Positions 42,201-55,416 are shown, counted from the first letter of the stretch. The stretch: DNA of 64,000 nt from Enterobacter soli ATCC BAA-2102 (GCF_001654845.1 NZ_LXES01000009.1:62001-126000); one strand, 5' to 3'. Translations and numbers: made by a program. Notes: generated by a model from the sequence alone, not told the origin.

Positions 42201-43094
42201 AACGAATTGCCAGCCGTTCTGTACTTTGGTGACGTGTGCGGTCAGGTTATCAACGGATAGCTGATGCTGCTGGTTTTCCCCTTTCCAGCTCCCGCCCCCC
42301 TGCTTCAGCCAGATATCACCGCTGGCGAATTCGCCTTTGGTCAGCGTCATCCAGCCTTCCAGGCTAAAACGGGCGGTTTCCAGCTGCATGTTTTGCTGTA
42401 ACCAGTCGCCCAGCCAGGGCTTCACATCCACATCATCGGCTTGCAGCCAGACCTTGCCATTGTTCAGCAGACCATTGTCATCGCGCAGATCCATCCGCAC
42501 CTGCATCACGCCGTGCTGCCCGTTCAGGCTGGAGAGGTTAACCTGCCCTTCGGCGCGATGTCGGTCTTTGCCGTTAAGCCAGGTCAGCTGTGGAATGGCC
42601 AGCTCAGCGCGCTGGCCAGAGAGCGTAATGAAGCTCACTTCGCTGTCGCGCAGATCGAAATGATCGAACTGGCGCAGGAAGAGATCGCTTATCCGGTTGG
42701 TTTCGATACCCTGGCTACTGTCGCCGCTGCGCAGTGGGGTGTTGGTCAGAAACTGGAGCTGATAAAAGGTGAGATCGCGAAACTGCCAGCGAAGATGCAG
42801 CAAGCTTTGCCAGACATCCAGCGCCAGAGTCACACGTTTGATTTTCAGATAGCCGCCATCTTTCAGGCTGGCATTGATATCCCGCACATCGAGCGTCGGG
42901 CCAAAGTTTTGCCAGTTGGCGCTAACCTGGCTCACGTCCACCGGCACGCCGGTGGCGGATTCGATTTTCGCCAGCACCTGCGGGCGCCAGCTGTCCAGAT
43001 GCGGTAAAACGAGGCGCAGCCCGCTCACGAGCAACGCGACAATCACGACAAGCGTTGCCCCTGTAAGCAGTAAAATCCCCGGCAATCGCCTCAC
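39294..43094 (-). CDS. yhdP: AsmA-family lipid transport protein YhdP
   Basis: 1266-residue inner-membrane-anchored protein of the AsmA-like/VPS13-like bridge family, with one N-terminal helix (7-29) and a very long periplasmic beta-rich part. In E. coli it helps carry phospholipid to the outer membrane with TamB and YdbH. The start is a GTG with AGGAG upstream. Downstream of rng by 43 bases, in the same direction. Confidence 0.95.
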   Translation of the reverse strand: MRRLPGILLLTGATLVVIVALLVSGLRLVLPHLDSWRPQVLAKIESATGVPVDVSQVSANWQNFGPTLDVRDINASLKDGGYLKIKRVTLALDVWQSLLHLRWQFRDLTFYQLQFLTNTPLRSGDSSQGIETNRISDLFLRQFDHFDLRDSEVSFITLSGQRAELAIPQLTWLNGKDRHRAEGQVNLSSLNGQHGVMQVRMDLRDDNGLLNNGKVWLQADDVDVKPWLGDWLQQNMQLETARFSLEGWMTLTKGEFASGDIWLKQGGGSWKGENQQHQLSVDNLTAHVTKVQNGWQFVIPDTRITMDSKPWPRGALALAWIPEQDVGGTSSKRSDELRIRASNLDLAAVEGLRSMAAKLSPDLGDIWLATQPSGQIEALALDIPLQATEKTRFQATWKDLAWKQWKLLPGAQHFSGKLEGSVEDGRLTAEMTDAKMPYETVFRAPLEIEKGTATLNWLKNDNGFQLDGRNIDVKAKAVHARGDFRYLQPEGDEPWLGILAGISTDDGSQAWRYFPENLMGKELVDYLSGAIQGGQADNATLVYGGNPHLFPYKHNEGQFQVLVPLHNATFAFQPNWPALKNLDIELNFLNDGLWMKSASVGLGGVTASNLTANIPDYSKEKLLIDADINGPGKAVGPYFEETPLKESLAATLQELQLDGDVNARLHLDIPLDGKMTTAKGDVRLNNNSLFIKPLNSTLKNLTGQFSFENGNLKSDPLKASWFNQPVNIDFSTTEGEKAYQVAVNMDASWQPSRMDVLPKPIAGAINGAVSWKGKVGIELPYHASARYNVDITGDLKNLSSDLPAPLNKKAGQSLPVKLNVDGNLNSFELTGNANGTNHFNSRWLLNRKLTLDKAIWTTDSRTIPPLPEQSGIELNLPPMDGAEWLALFQKGVGQNVDDAAQFPQTVTLRTPALTMAGQQWNNLSIVSQPTATGSKVEAQGREINGTLTLRNHAPWQAAIRYLYYNPVTASGKDQSANSSPFSSTARVDFSGWPDLQLRCAECWLWGQKYGRIDADLAIQGNTLSLSGGLVDTGFGRLTAEGEWVNNPGEQRTSLKGQIKGNKLDAAANFFGISTPLRGSSFDVNYDLHWRAAPWKPDEASLNGILKTNFGKGEIADVSTGHAGQILRLLSFDALLRKLRFDFSDTFSEGFYYDSIRSTAWIKDGVLHTDDTLVDGLEADIAMKGSVDLVRRELNMEAVVAPEISATVGVATAFVVNPIIGAAVFAASKVLGPLWSKVSILRYRITGPVDKPQINEVLRQPRKDAQQ

Positions 43095-43137
43095 GCATCT
43101 CTCCTTGTCAGCCTTTGGTCTCGCAGCGTACTGCGTC

Positions 43138-44607
43138 TTACATCATGACTACGTCAAACTGCTCCTGGTTATAGAGCGGCTCGATTTGCACTTTAACCTG
43201 TTTGCCGACAAAGATTTCTACTTCCGCCAGCGCGTGCGACTCTTCACCTTTGAGGGCCTCAGCCACCGCAGGGGAAGCATAGACCAGAAAACGGTCAGAG
43301 TCGTAGGCGTGATGGACACGAACAACTTCACGCATGATTTCGTAACAGACAGTCTCCACCGTCTTTACGGTGCCGCGGCCGTGACAGGTCGGGCATTCAT
43401 TACACAGCACGTGCTCTACGCTTTCGCGGGTACGCTTACGCGTCATTTCCACCAGACCCAGCTGTGAGAAGCCGTTGATACTGGTTTTCACGCGATCTTT
43501 ACTCAGCGCCTGCTCCAGCGAGTGCAGTACGCGGCGGCGGTGATCTTCATTATTCATATCGATAAAATCGATGATGATAATGCCGCCCAGATTCCGCAGA
43601 CGAAGCTGGCGCGCGATGGCCTGCGTCGCTTCGATGTTGGTATTGAAAATGGTGTCATCCAGATTACGATGGCCAACAAAGGCTCCGGTGTTGATATCCA
43701 CCGTGGTCATGGCTTCGGTCTGATCGATAATCAGATAACCGCCCGATTTGAGCTCAACCTTGCGCTCAAGCGCGCGCTGGATTTCGTTCTCTACGTCATA
43801 GAGATCGAAAATCGGCTGGCGGCCGGAGTAGTGCTCCAGCAGACCGGGCATTTCCGGGATATATTCGGCGGTAAACTCCAGCAGCGCTTCATACGTCAGG
43901 CGGGAGTCAACACGAATTCTGTCGAGCTGCGCATCGGCAAAGTCACGTAATACGCGCTGAGCGAGCGCCAGTTCGCCGTACAGCTGATAACGGGTCTGGT
44001 TGCGTTTTTTACGCTCCATCACCTTGGTCCAGACGCGTTTCAGGTAGGCCGCATCAGACGCCAGATCCTCTTCGCTGATCCCTTCTGCCGCAGTACGGAT
44101 GATAAATCCGCCCTGTTCGTCGCAGTAGGCGCTCACCACTTTTTTCAGGCGTTCGCGTTCGCTTTCGCTCTCAATGCGCTGCGAGACACCAACGTGCGAA
44201 GCACCCGGCATAAAGACCAGATAACGGGAAGGAAGCGTGATGTCGGTCGTCAGGCGTGCGCCTTTGGTGCCCAGAGGATCTTTCACCACCTGCACCATCA
44301 GATCCTGACCCTGACGCACCAGCTCGGAGATGTCGCGAACGGCAAACTGTTTTTGCTCTTCGCCTGCAACGCACTCGGTGTGCGGCATGATATCGGAGGC
44401 ATGTAAAAATGCCGCCTTATCCAGTCCAATATCTACAAAAGCCGCCTGCATACCCGGTAGTACACGACTGACACGACCTTTGTAGATATTGCCTACTATT
44501 CCGCGCCGCGCTTCACGCTCAATATGAATTTCCTGAAGAATGCCACCATCAATGTAGGCCACACGGGTTTCCGATGGCGTTACGTTTACCAACAATTCAG
44601 CCGTCAT
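43138..44607 (-). CDS. rng: Ribonuclease G
   Basis: 489-residue endoribonuclease of the RNase E/G family that matures the 5' end of 16S rRNA. The S1 domain is at about residues 38-120. Catalytic magnesium aspartates lie in [12 protein letters not shown] and IIIIDFIDM, and the zinc-link CPTCHGRG is at about 404-411. The ATG at 44607 has AGGGA upstream and overlaps the maf end by 11 bases, so the two are coupled. Confidence 0.97.
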   Translation of the reverse strand: MTAELLVNVTPSETRVAYIDGGILQEIHIEREARRGIVGNIYKGRVSRVLPGMQAAFVDIGLDKAAFLHASDIMPHTECVAGEEQKQFAVRDISELVRQGQDLMVQVVKDPLGTKGARLTTDITLPSRYLVFMPGASHVGVSQRIESESERERLKKVVSAYCDEQGGFIIRTAAEGISEEDLASDAAYLKRVWTKVMERKKRNQTRYQLYGELALAQRVLRDFADAQLDRIRVDSRLTYEALLEFTAEYIPEMPGLLEHYSGRQPIFDLYDVENEIQRALERKVELKSGGYLIIDQTEAMTTVDINTGAFVGHRNLDDTIFNTNIEATQAIARQLRLRNLGGIIIIDFIDMNNEDHRRRVLHSLEQALSKDRVKTSINGFSQLGLVEMTRKRTRESVEHVLCNECPTCHGRGTVKTVETVCYEIMREVVRVHHAYDSDRFLVYASPAVAEALKGEESHALAEVEIFVGKQVKVQIEPLYNQEQFDVVMM

Positions 44608-45190
44608 AATTATCCCTTCCCTCACGCAGTGAGTTAAAATTGCTCAGCAACTCATACGTTTCCACCAGCGGTAAGCCGACTACGGCGTGATAGCTGCCAT
44701 TAATCTTCCTGACAAAACAGCCACCCAGCCCTTGAATACCGTATGCACCTGCTTTATCCATTGGTTCACCGCTGGCGATATACGCGGCGATCTCGTCGTC
44801 GGTAAGCACTCTGAACGTGACGTCCGTGACCACCAGGCAATCCAGTACGTCCTGGCTATCAGCCAGTGCCACTGCGGTCATCACCTGGTGAGTTTGTCCG
44901 GACATCTTGCGCAGCATTCGCGCCGCATGTTCTGCGTCGCGGGGTTTCTCAAGGACTTCACCGTTTAGAATGACGATGGTATCTGCCCCCAGCACCGGTA
45001 AATCACGCGGCACAAGCGCCACACCAGCACGCGCTTTTTCACGTGCCAGGCGGGAAACATACTGCTGGGCGCTTTCACCCTCAGCACGTTTTTCTTCAAT
45101 GCCGGTAACGATGCGTTCAAAGGAGACGCCCAATTGCGTGAGCAACTCCTGACGACGCGGTGAACCAGAGGCAAGATATACAGACGTCAT
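44597..45190 (-). CDS. yhdE: Nucleoside triphosphate pyrophosphatase YhdE (Maf family)
   Basis: 197-residue Maf enzyme that hydrolyses dTTP, UTP and modified pyrimidine triphosphates. The nucleotide-binding start [12 protein letters not shown] (6-17) and the catalytic ADTIV segment (about 69-73) are both present. Between mreD and rng in the usual mre-maf-rng order. Confidence 0.95.
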   Translation of the reverse strand: MTSVYLASGSPRRQELLTQLGVSFERIVTGIEEKRAEGESAQQYVSRLAREKARAGVALVPRDLPVLGADTIVILNGEVLEKPRDAEHAARMLRKMSGQTHQVMTAVALADSQDVLDCLVVTDVTFRVLTDDEIAAYIASGEPMDKAGAYGIQGLGGCFVRKINGSYHAVVGLPLVETYELLSNFNSLREGRDNYDG

Positions 45191-45199
45191 AGAAACCTT

Positions 45200-46704
<1,505 letters not shown>

Positions 46705-46731
46705 AGGCTATGCGTATTCTCGCGTCAGAGA

Positions 46732-46758
46732 GAAAGGGTAGCCATTCGCTACCCTTTC
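46732..46758. terminator. Hairpin between mreB and mreC
   Basis: Perfect 11-bp stem (GAAAGGGTAGC / GCTACCCTTTC) with a CATTC loop, followed on the minus strand by TCTCTCT. It fits partial termination, which would make mreB more abundant than mreCD. Confidence 0.75.
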
Positions 46759-46766
46759 ACAACCGA

Positions 46767-47936
<1,170 letters not shown>

Positions 47937-48090
47937 TTACAAATTCATCCCCTGAGTCCATCAGGGCTGAGTAAACAGTAGCGTCCCTCACTTTCATTTG
48001 TAACCAGTCAAAGGTCGTTCACTGGCTTTTGCTCGTCATACTCAAAGCTACAGGCGCGATATTCTACGTGAAAACAAATTAAACGGCAGG

Positions 48091-50031
48091 TCAAACAGAG
48101 TATCTTTGCAAATATTTTTTCACATTGGTGTCAAGAGGCTGAGAGGACGCAAAAAAATCGCCCTGACCGCCCGCAACACCGCGCTCTGTCAACATCTGCC
48201 ATTCGCCTCTGGAGCGCACGCCGGTGGCAAATACTTGTGTTCGCGTTCCTTTGCACGCTTCAACCAGGCTCTGAACCAGAAGCTGATTTTCCGTGCGTTT
48301 TTCGATATTCCTTACCAGCCCTGGATGAAGCTTCAATAATTCGACATCCAGTTCCTTGATCCAGCTGGTGCTGACCAGCGTCAGGCCCGCCTGCGTGACC
48401 GCCACACGAGCGCCGAGCGCATTCATCAAACGTACCACCGGGCGTAACCGGCTGATGTGTTGACCTACATCCGCCTCAGCAAGTTCAAAAATAATGCGTT
48501 TGCGTTGCGATTTTTCGCATTGCATTAATACATCGCGTAGCCAGCGCTGAAAACGCGAGCGAATCAAAGACTCGACGGTGACCTGTAACGCCAGGTTTTC
48601 CTCAGGCCAAAACGTTAAGAAAGGAATAAGCCGCGTAATTTGCTGGCGGTCGTACTCTTCTGATAACCCAAATTGCAGCACCATCGGCAGATACTCTGCC
48701 GAAATCACCTCTTCCGTACCGTCGAAAATACGGCACATCAGTTCACGGTGATGTACATGACCGTCTTTCATGACCGCCGGTTTTTGATAAATACGTGGCC
48801 CGCCGCGACTCAGCATTTGCTCAATCAGCGTCCGCCAGCGCACATTCCCGCGCCCTTTTTCCGGCAGCGAATCATCATATACGGCCCACCCGTTCGCTCC
48901 TTGCAACACAGCGTTACGGGTAGCGGCTTCCGCATGTTCCATGACCTGTTCAGTCGATTGCCCGCCGCGCCAGGCGCAGATACCAATATGGACCATGTCA
49001 TCCCTGTCGAGCATTTTACTTTGCGGCAGGGCATCAACAGCTTTAAGCAGTTGACCTGCAATACTTTCCGACTCTTTTAGCGTGCGGTGCGGCAACAGCA
49101 CGGCAAAATCGCTGCGGTGATAGCGCGCCAGCAGCGAGCCAGGATAGCGCATAATAAAGGTCGACAGCAGGTTGATAAGGACAAAGAGATTATCTTCCGC
49201 CACGGCCCGTCCCCAGTTGTCCCGCAGCAGATCAAAATCGGGCAGGCGGATCATCATCACGACCCCGTGCGTACCCACTTTTTCAGGATCATCCAGCAGT
49301 GTAGCCAGCTGATTATCAAAGAAGAGACGGTTATTCAGACCGGTTTTATTGTCCTGCGCGGCGTAAGAGCGAATCAGTGTATCCATCCGACTGCGCTGAT
49401 CGCTGGCAAACTGGATCTCCGAAAGCAGCACGTCCAGAGCGCTGCTGGTGCGCGACGGCCATTCGTAGATTGACCCGCGAACCTGCGGACCACGTTCGCC
49501 ATTTAAAATGCGTACCGAGCGATTTTCCAGCAATTCCTGCCCTGAAAGCTGACGACGCTGCCAGCGCACGGCCAGAAAAATCAGCAACACAATAAACCCG
49601 ACCGCCAGCGTGAGCGGCGCGGTGGTCATTAAAGAGCGGAAGTAATTTGCCATCGGATCCTGATAAACCAGTTTAATGGTCATACCTGGATTTTTAAGCG
49701 AGTGGACTGTTACTTCACGATACTGATTCATCATGCCTGCCGGACGGTAGCTTCCCTGTCGGGCATGGCTGAAGACGAGCGAATTCCCCTGGCGGATGTC
49801 TATCTGGACGATATCAACCGGTACCATAATTTCATCCAGCTCACGCGACAGGGTCGGCAGTGGCGTGGTCACCAGGCGCGTATCAATAACTGATGCCACA
49901 GACTGAATACGGTTTACCAACTTGTCCTGAATGGCGTTATAAAAACTCAGGGAACAGCCGATAAGCGTGACAAAGATGGTGAGCCCCGTCAGCAGCGTGA
50001 TAAAAGCCGAGAATTTCGTCGTTAATCGCAT
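48091..50031 (-). CDS. csrD: RNase E specificity factor CsrD
   Basis: 646-residue inner-membrane protein that marks the sRNAs CsrB and CsrC for RNase E decay. Two helices (about 8-29 and 132-153) frame a periplasmic part. The GGDEF-like motif is degenerate (HRSDF) and the EAL-like motif is ELM, as expected for a protein that neither makes nor breaks cyclic di-GMP. Upstream of mreB in the same direction. Confidence 0.95.
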   Translation of the reverse strand: MRLTTKFSAFITLLTGLTIFVTLIGCSLSFYNAIQDKLVNRIQSVASVIDTRLVTTPLPTLSRELDEIMVPVDIVQIDIRQGNSLVFSHARQGSYRPAGMMNQYREVTVHSLKNPGMTIKLVYQDPMANYFRSLMTTAPLTLAVGFIVLLIFLAVRWQRRQLSGQELLENRSVRILNGERGPQVRGSIYEWPSRTSSALDVLLSEIQFASDQRSRMDTLIRSYAAQDNKTGLNNRLFFDNQLATLLDDPEKVGTHGVVMMIRLPDFDLLRDNWGRAVAEDNLFVLINLLSTFIMRYPGSLLARYHRSDFAVLLPHRTLKESESIAGQLLKAVDALPQSKMLDRDDMVHIGICAWRGGQSTEQVMEHAEAATRNAVLQGANGWAVYDDSLPEKGRGNVRWRTLIEQMLSRGGPRIYQKPAVMKDGHVHHRELMCRIFDGTEEVISAEYLPMVLQFGLSEEYDRQQITRLIPFLTFWPEENLALQVTVESLIRSRFQRWLRDVLMQCEKSQRKRIIFELAEADVGQHISRLRPVVRLMNALGARVAVTQAGLTLVSTSWIKELDVELLKLHPGLVRNIEKRTENQLLVQSLVEACKGTRTQVFATGVRSRGEWQMLTERGVAGGQGDFFASSQPLDTNVKKYLQRYSV

Positions 50032-50214
50032 CCTTGAGATTACTCCGTGGGTTGATGGGGTAGCGAGTAAGCGCTAACTTGCATTTCAAATGCGGCATAC
50101 TACCAAACCTGGTGTATCTGGCAATTTATTGCGTTAAATCGGCATTGGCTTTCAATGAGCGAGTATAGTCTTCAGAAAATTTTTTCCAATCATCATACGT
50201 AGTGAGGACCCTGT

Positions 50215-51189
50215 ATGCAGGCTTTGATCTTAGAACAGCAGGACGGCAAAACGCTTGCCTCGGTGCAAACCATTGAAGAGAGCCGTCTGCCGGAAGGTGA
50301 CGTAACCGTCGACATCGACTGGTCCAGCCTGAATTATAAGGATGCGCTGGCCATCACTGGCAAAGGCAAAATCATCCGTAATTTCCCGATGGTTCCAGGT
50401 ATCGATTTCGCGGGCCGTGTGCATACGAGCGAAGATCCTCGCTTCCATGCTGGGCAGCAGGTGCTGCTCACCGGCTGGGGCGTTGGCGAAAACCACTGGG
50501 GGGGTCTGGCGGCGCAGGCCCGGGTGAAAGGCGACTGGCTGGTGCCGATGCCGACAGGTCTGGATGGCCGTAAAGCGATGATCATTGGCACCGCAGGCTT
50601 TACCGCCATGCTCTGCGTGATGGCGCTGGAAGATGCCGGTATTCGTCCTGAGTCTGGTGAAATCGTTGTCACCGGAGCCAGCGGTGGCGTGGGCAGTACT
50701 GCCGTGACGCTGCTGCACAAATTAGGCTACCAGGTTGCTGCCGTAACAGGACGTGAAAGCACCCACGACTACCTGCGCCAACTGGGCGCAAACCGTATTC
50801 TGGGACGTGACGAATTTGCCGAAACCCGTCCGCTGGAAAAACAGATCTGGGCTGGTGCGGTCGATACCGTGGGCGACAAAGTGCTGGCAAAAGTGCTGGC
50901 GCAAATGAACTACGGCGGTTGTGTAGCGGCCTGCGGCCTGGCGGGTGGATTTGCCCTGCCAACCACCGTCATGCCATTTATTCTGCGCAATGTGCGTTTA
51001 CAGGGGGTGGATTCCGTCATGACCCCTGCGGCGCGTCGTGCAGAAGCCTGGGAACGCCTGTCGCGTGACCTGCCAGAATCGTTCTACGCCCAGAGCGCAA
51101 CGGAAATCAGCCTTAGCCAGGCACCGGAATATGCCAGTAAGATCATGGATAACCAGTTCCACGGCCGCGCGCTGGTGAAAATTGTCTAA
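50215..51189 (+). CDS. acuI: Acrylyl-CoA reductase AcuI (YhdH)
   Basis: 324-residue NADPH-dependent medium-chain reductase without zinc that reduces toxic acryloyl-CoA to propionyl-CoA. The Rossmann motif VTGASGGVGSTAV is at about residues 150-162. Divergent from csrD; msrP lies 77 bases downstream behind a long hairpin. Confidence 0.96.
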   Translation: MQALILEQQDGKTLASVQTIEESRLPEGDVTVDIDWSSLNYKDALAITGKGKIIRNFPMVPGIDFAGRVHTSEDPRFHAGQQVLLTGWGVGENHWGGLAAQARVKGDWLVPMPTGLDGRKAMIIGTAGFTAMLCVMALEDAGIRPESGEIVVTGASGGVGSTAVTLLHKLGYQVAAVTGRESTHDYLRQLGANRILGRDEFAETRPLEKQIWAGAVDTVGDKVLAKVLAQMNYGGCVAACGLAGGFALPTTVMPFILRNVRLQGVDSVMTPAARRAEAWERLSRDLPESFYAQSATEISLSQAPEYASKIMDNQFHGRALVKIV

Positions 51190-51226
51190 TCTTCAAATTT
51201 TCGTGACATATTCGCGCTAACCCTTC

Positions 51227-51262
51227 TCCTCCGTCATGCTTAGAAAAACGCATGACGGAGGA
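51227..51262 (+). promoter_or_regulatory. 13-bp hairpin that covers the msrP ribosome binding site
   Basis: Arms TCCTCCGTCATGC (51227-51239) and GCATGACGGAGGA (51250-51262) are perfect complements around a 10-base loop. The 3' arm contains the whole GGAGGA Shine-Dalgarno of msrP (start 51267). No T run follows, so a terminator is unlikely. Masking translation until another factor opens it is the direct reading. Confidence 0.75.
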
Positions 51263-51266
51263 TGCC

Positions 51267-52268
51267 ATGAAAACCAGAAAACTGACGGAAGCCGACGTAA
51301 CGTCCGAGTCTGTCTTTATGTTACAGCGCCGCCAGATCCTGAAAATGCTTGGCATCAGCGCAACCGCCCTGACGCTCTCACCGGCAGCCCATGCTGACCT
51401 GCTTGACTGGTTTAAAGGCAACGATCGCCCGAAAGCCCCTTCCGGTGCGCCACTCACCTTTACCAAACCGGCGGAATGGCAAAGCAAACTCACGTTAACA
51501 CCTGAAGACAAAGTCACCGGTTACAACAACTTCTATGAGTTTGGTCTGGATAAGGCCGACCCGGCAGCCAACGCGGGCGGCATGAAAACCGATCCCTGGA
51601 CGTTGAAAATTGACGGCGAGGTCGCAAAGCCCCTGACCCTGGATCACCACGATCTGACCACCCGTTTCCCGCTGGAAGAACGCATTTACCGGATGCGCTG
51701 TGTCGAAGCCTGGTCGATGGTCGTGCCCTGGGTGGGATTCCCGCTGCATAAGCTGCTGGAGATGGTAGAACCCACCAGCAATGCAAAATATGTCGCTTTT
51801 CAGACGCTCTACTCACCTGATGAGATGCCCGGCCAGAAGGACCGGTTTATCGGCGGTGGGCTGGATTATCCTTACGTAGAAGGATTGCGTCTCGATGAAG
51901 CCATGCATCCGCTCACTCTGCTGACGGTGGGTGTTTACGGTAAAGCCCTTCCGCCACAAAACGGCGCACCCATTCGCTTAACCGTGCCGTGGAAATACGG
52001 ATTTAAAGGGATTAAATCGATTGTCAGTATTAAGCTCACCCGCGAGCGCCCTCCTACTACCTGGAATCTGGCAGCACCCGATGAGTACGGTTTTTTTGCC
52101 AATGTGAATCCGCATGTGGATCACCCTCGCTGGTCACAGGCCACAGAACGTTTTATCGGCTCAGGCGGCGCACTGGACGTTAAGCGTCAGCCAACGCTGC
52201 TGTTTAACGGCTATGCTGATGAGGTCGCTTCTCTGTATCGCGGCCTGAATTTACGGGAGAATTTTTAA
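51267..52268 (+). CDS. msrP: Methionine sulfoxide reductase, molybdenum subunit MsrP (YedY)
   Basis: 333-residue periplasmic molybdopterin enzyme that repairs oxidised methionine in envelope proteins, fed with electrons by MsrQ. The twin-arginine export signal is [10 protein letters not shown] at about residues 25-34, with cleavage near AHA/DLL. The molybdenum ligand Cys lies in MRCVEAWSM (about 145). The ATG at 51267 is in frame with one at 51252, but only 51267 has the GGAGGA site. In E. coli the msrPQ operon stands elsewhere beside hprSR; neither regulator is seen here. Confidence 0.95.
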   Translation: MKTRKLTEADVTSESVFMLQRRQILKMLGISATALTLSPAAHADLLDWFKGNDRPKAPSGAPLTFTKPAEWQSKLTLTPEDKVTGYNNFYEFGLDKADPAANAGGMKTDPWTLKIDGEVAKPLTLDHHDLTTRFPLEERIYRMRCVEAWSMVVPWVGFPLHKLLEMVEPTSNAKYVAFQTLYSPDEMPGQKDRFIGGGLDYPYVEGLRLDEAMHPLTLLTVGVYGKALPPQNGAPIRLTVPWKYGFKGIKSIVSIKLTRERPPTTWNLAAPDEYGFFANVNPHVDHPRWSQATERFIGSGGALDVKRQPTLLFNGYADEVASLYRGLNLRENF

Positions 52269-52868
52269 GTGCGTTTAAGCGTAAAACAGATAACCTGGCT
52301 CAAGGTCATTTTGCACTTAGCGGGATTGCTTCCTTTTATCTGGCTGTTTTGGGCAGCCAGTCACGGATACTTCAGCGCCGACCCGGCAAAGGATATTCAA
52401 CACTTTACCGGTAGGATGGCTCTGAAATTTCTGCTGGCCACCTTGCTGGTTTCGCCTTTAGCGCGCTACGCTAAACAGCCATTATTGATACGTACCCGTC
52501 GGCTTTTAGGGCTATGGTGTTTTGCCTGGGCGACGCTGCACCTCACCAGCTATGCGCTGCTTGAGCTGGGTATTAACAATCTGGCATTGCTGGGTCGTGA
52601 GCTGGTTACGCGTCCTTATCTGACGTTAGGTATTGTCAGCTGGCTGATTTTGCTGGCACTGACGCTGACCTCGACGCAATTTGCGCAGCGGAAACTGGGC
52701 AGGCGTTGGCAATTGCTGCACAACTTCGTCTATCTTGTCGCGATCCTCGCTCCCATACATTACCTATGGTCGGTGAAGATTTTATCCCCGCAACCCATCA
52801 TCTACGCCCTGCTCGCACTGGCCCTTTTAGCGTGGCGTTACAAGAAGTTCCGCCAGTGGATGAGATAG
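52269..52868 (+). CDS. msrQ: MsrQ heme-binding membrane subunit (YedZ)
   Basis: 199-residue inner-membrane cytochrome with about six hydrophobic segments and heme-ligand histidines in helices (for example WATLHLTSY and LLHNFVYL). It passes electrons from the quinol pool to MsrP. The GTG start abuts the msrP TAA directly. Confidence 0.95.
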   Translation: MRLSVKQITWLKVILHLAGLLPFIWLFWAASHGYFSADPAKDIQHFTGRMALKFLLATLLVSPLARYAKQPLLIRTRRLLGLWCFAWATLHLTSYALLELGINNLALLGRELVTRPYLTLGIVSWLILLALTLTSTQFAQRKLGRRWQLLHNFVYLVAILAPIHYLWSVKILSPQPIIYALLALALLAWRYKKFRQWMR

Positions 52869-53102
52869 TTCGCGAAACTGTGCGTTTTCCCGCAGATTAC
52901 TTATCCGCCGCGACTCTTTTTCGGATAGCGGTTGATAATCTTCCCTGATAAGACCAGTATTTAGCTGCCAAATGCTACGAAATCGTTATAATGTGCGACC
53001 TTGGTTTTCCTGACAGGGGTTTTAGGCCTCTGAAAAGGTGACAATCGCGCATCGAAGGTATATTTTGTTTTTTACCGGAGAATCGCAGGAGATAGCAGCA
53101 CA

Positions 53103-53555
53103 ATGGCTGACAAGTTCCAGATCTTAGTTTTGAACGGACCGAACTTAAACATGCTCGGCACCCGTGAGCCAGAGAAGTACGGCACCCTGACATTGAGTGA
53201 AATTGTTAACCGTCTTGGGACGGAAGCGGCCTCATTGAATGTGGATTTGGATCATTTTCAGTCAAACGCGGAGTACGCAATCATCGACCGTATTCATCAG
53301 GCTAAAGACAATGTGGACTATATCCTGATCAATCCGGCCGCGTTTACGCACACCAGTGTTGCTATCCGTGACGCGCTGCTTGCGGTGAGTATCCCGTTCA
53401 TCGAGATCCACCTCAGCAACGTACATGCGCGGGAGCCGTTCCGTCACCATTCGTATCTGTCAGATATCGCCGCTGGCGTTATCTGCGGACTTGGTGCGGA
53501 CGGTTATTCATACGCTTTACAGACAGCGGTAAAACGCTTGTCACAATCACACTAA
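53103..53555 (+). CDS. aroQ: Type II 3-dehydroquinate dehydratase
   Basis: 150-residue dodecameric enzyme of the shikimate route. The motif [20 protein letters not shown] at the start carries the catalytic tyrosine and lid arginine, and the catalytic His lies in [10 protein letters not shown]. It is unrelated to the type I enzyme AroD that E. coli uses. Located before accB, 21 bases upstream, so it may share the accBC promoter. Confidence 0.96.
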   Translation: MADKFQILVLNGPNLNMLGTREPEKYGTLTLSEIVNRLGTEAASLNVDLDHFQSNAEYAIIDRIHQAKDNVDYILINPAAFTHTSVAIRDALLAVSIPFIEIHLSNVHAREPFRHHSYLSDIAAGVICGLGADGYSYALQTAVKRLSQSH

Positions 53556-53576
53556 ACAAGAGTACGGAACCCACTC

Positions 53577-54041
53577 ATGGATATTCGTAAGATTAAAAAA
53601 CTGATCGAGCTGGTTGAAGAATCAGGCATCTCCGAACTGGAAATTTCTGAAGGCGAAGAATCTGTACGCATCAGCCGTGCAGCCCCAGCCGCTAGCTTCC
53701 CGGTAATGCAGCAAGCTTACGCTGCACCGATGATGCAGCAGCCTGCGCTGGCCGCAGCCGTTGCACCAGCAGCAGAAGCCGCACCTGCAGCAGCTGCAGA
53801 AATCAGTGGTCACATCGTACGTTCCCCAATGGTTGGTACTTTCTACCGCACCCCGAGCCCGGACGCGAAAGCGTTCATCGAAATCGGTCAGAAAGTCAAT
53901 GTAGGCGATACCCTGTGCATCGTTGAAGCCATGAAAATGATGAACCAGATCGAAGCAGACAAGTCAGGTACTGTGAAAGCGATTCTGGTCGAAAGTGGTC
54001 AGCCGGTTGAATTCGACGAGCCGCTGGTCGTCATCGAGTAA
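53577..54041 (+). CDS. accB: Biotin carboxyl carrier protein of acetyl-CoA carboxylase
   Basis: 154 residues. The N-terminal part (1-35), an Ala/Pro/Gln-rich linker (about 36-75) and the biotinyl domain with the lysine of EAMKMM at about residue 120. First step of fatty acid synthesis. In E. coli AccB also represses accBC. Confidence 0.98.
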   Translation: MDIRKIKKLIELVEESGISELEISEGEESVRISRAAPAASFPVMQQAYAAPMMQQPALAAAVAPAAEAAPAAAAEISGHIVRSPMVGTFYRTPSPDAKAFIEIGQKVNVGDTLCIVEAMKMMNQIEADKSGTVKAILVESGQPVEFDEPLVVIE

Positions 54042-54051
54042 CGAGGCGCAC

Positions 54052-55401
54052 ATGCTGGATAAAATTGTTATCGCCAACCGCGGCGAGATTGCTCTGCGTA
54101 TTCTTCGTGCCTGTAAAGAACTGGGCATCAAGACTGTCGCTGTGCACTCAAGCGCGGATCGCGATTTAAAACACGTATTGCTGGCGGATGAGACGGTCTG
54201 TATCGGCCCGGCTCCGTCCGTAAAAAGCTATCTGAACATCCCGGCTATCATCAGCGCCGCTGAAATCACCGGCGCGGTGGCAATTCATCCGGGTTATGGC
54301 TTCCTCTCTGAGAACGCCAACTTTGCTGAGCAGGTTGAACGCTCTGGCTTTATCTTCATCGGCCCGAAAGCCGACACCATTCGCCTGATGGGTGACAAAG
54401 TGTCTGCAATCACGGCGATGAAAAAAGCCGGTGTTCCAACCGTTCCAGGTTCTGACGGCCCTCTGACCGACGACATGGATGCTAACCGTGCTCATGCTAA
54501 ACGCATTGGCTACCCGGTTATTATCAAGGCGTCCGGCGGTGGCGGCGGTCGCGGGATGCGCGTTGTGCGCAGCGACACCGAACTGGCGCAGTCCATCTCC
54601 ATGACCAAAGCTGAAGCGAAAGCGGCTTTCAGCAATGACATGGTGTACATGGAAAAATACCTGGAAAACCCACGCCACATCGAAATTCAGGTGCTGGCAG
54701 ACGGTCAGGGTAACGCTATCTATCTGGCAGAACGTGACTGCTCTATGCAGCGTCGTCACCAGAAAGTTGTTGAAGAAGCACCAGCACCGGGCATTACCCC
54801 GGAACTGCGTCGCTACATCGGCGAGCGTTGCTCTAAAGCCTGTGTGGATATCGGCTATCGCGGTGCAGGTACCTTTGAGTTCCTGTTCGAAAACGGCGAG
54901 TTCTATTTCATCGAAATGAACACCCGTATTCAGGTAGAACACCCGGTTACCGAAATGATCACCGGCGTTGACCTGATCAAAGAGCAGCTGCGCATTGCTG
55001 CTGGTCAGCCTCTGTCCATCAAGCAGGAAGAAGTTATGGTGAAAGGCCATGCGGTAGAATGCCGTATCAACGCCGAAGACCCGAATACCTTCCTGCCAAG
55101 CCCGGGTAAAATCACGCGTTTCCACGCGCCGGGTGGCTTTGGTGTGCGTTGGGAGTCTCATATCTACGCCGGCTACACCGTACCGCCGTACTATGACTCA
55201 ATGATCGGTAAGCTGATTTGCTACGGCGAAAACCGTGACGTGGCAATTGCCCGCATGAAGAACGCCCTGCAAGAACTGATCATCGATGGTATCAAAACCA
55301 ACGTTGACCTGCAGATGCGTATCATGAGTGACGAGCACTTCCAGAATGGTGGAACTAACATCCACTATCTGGAGAAAAAACTCGGTATGCACGAGAAGTA
55401 A
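54052..55401 (+). CDS. accC: Biotin carboxylase subunit of acetyl-CoA carboxylase
   Basis: 449-residue ATP-grasp enzyme that carboxylates biotin on AccB. The glycine-rich ATP lid [12 protein letters not shown] is at about 159-170, with catalytic residues in [11 protein letters not shown] and the magnesium site in [17 protein letters not shown]. Start 10 bases after accB. Confidence 0.98.
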   Translation: MLDKIVIANRGEIALRILRACKELGIKTVAVHSSADRDLKHVLLADETVCIGPAPSVKSYLNIPAIISAAEITGAVAIHPGYGFLSENANFAEQVERSGFIFIGPKADTIRLMGDKVSAITAMKKAGVPTVPGSDGPLTDDMDANRAHAKRIGYPVIIKASGGGGGRGMRVVRSDTELAQSISMTKAEAKAAFSNDMVYMEKYLENPRHIEIQVLADGQGNAIYLAERDCSMQRRHQKVVEEAPAPGITPELRRYIGERCSKACVDIGYRGAGTFEFLFENGEFYFIEMNTRIQVEHPVTEMITGVDLIKEQLRIAAGQPLSIKQEEVMVKGHAVECRINAEDPNTFLPSPGKITRFHAPGGFGVRWESHIYAGYTVPPYYDSMIGKLICYGENRDVAIARMKNALQELIIDGIKTNVDLQMRIMSDEHFQNGGTNIHYLEKKLGMHEK

Positions 55402-55416
55402 GACTGTATCGACGCT

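Noticed and set aside
51227..51262. Hairpin before msrP as a plain terminator of acuI
   Set aside because: The 3' arm is followed by ATGCCATGAAAACC with no T run, so intrinsic termination is unlikely.
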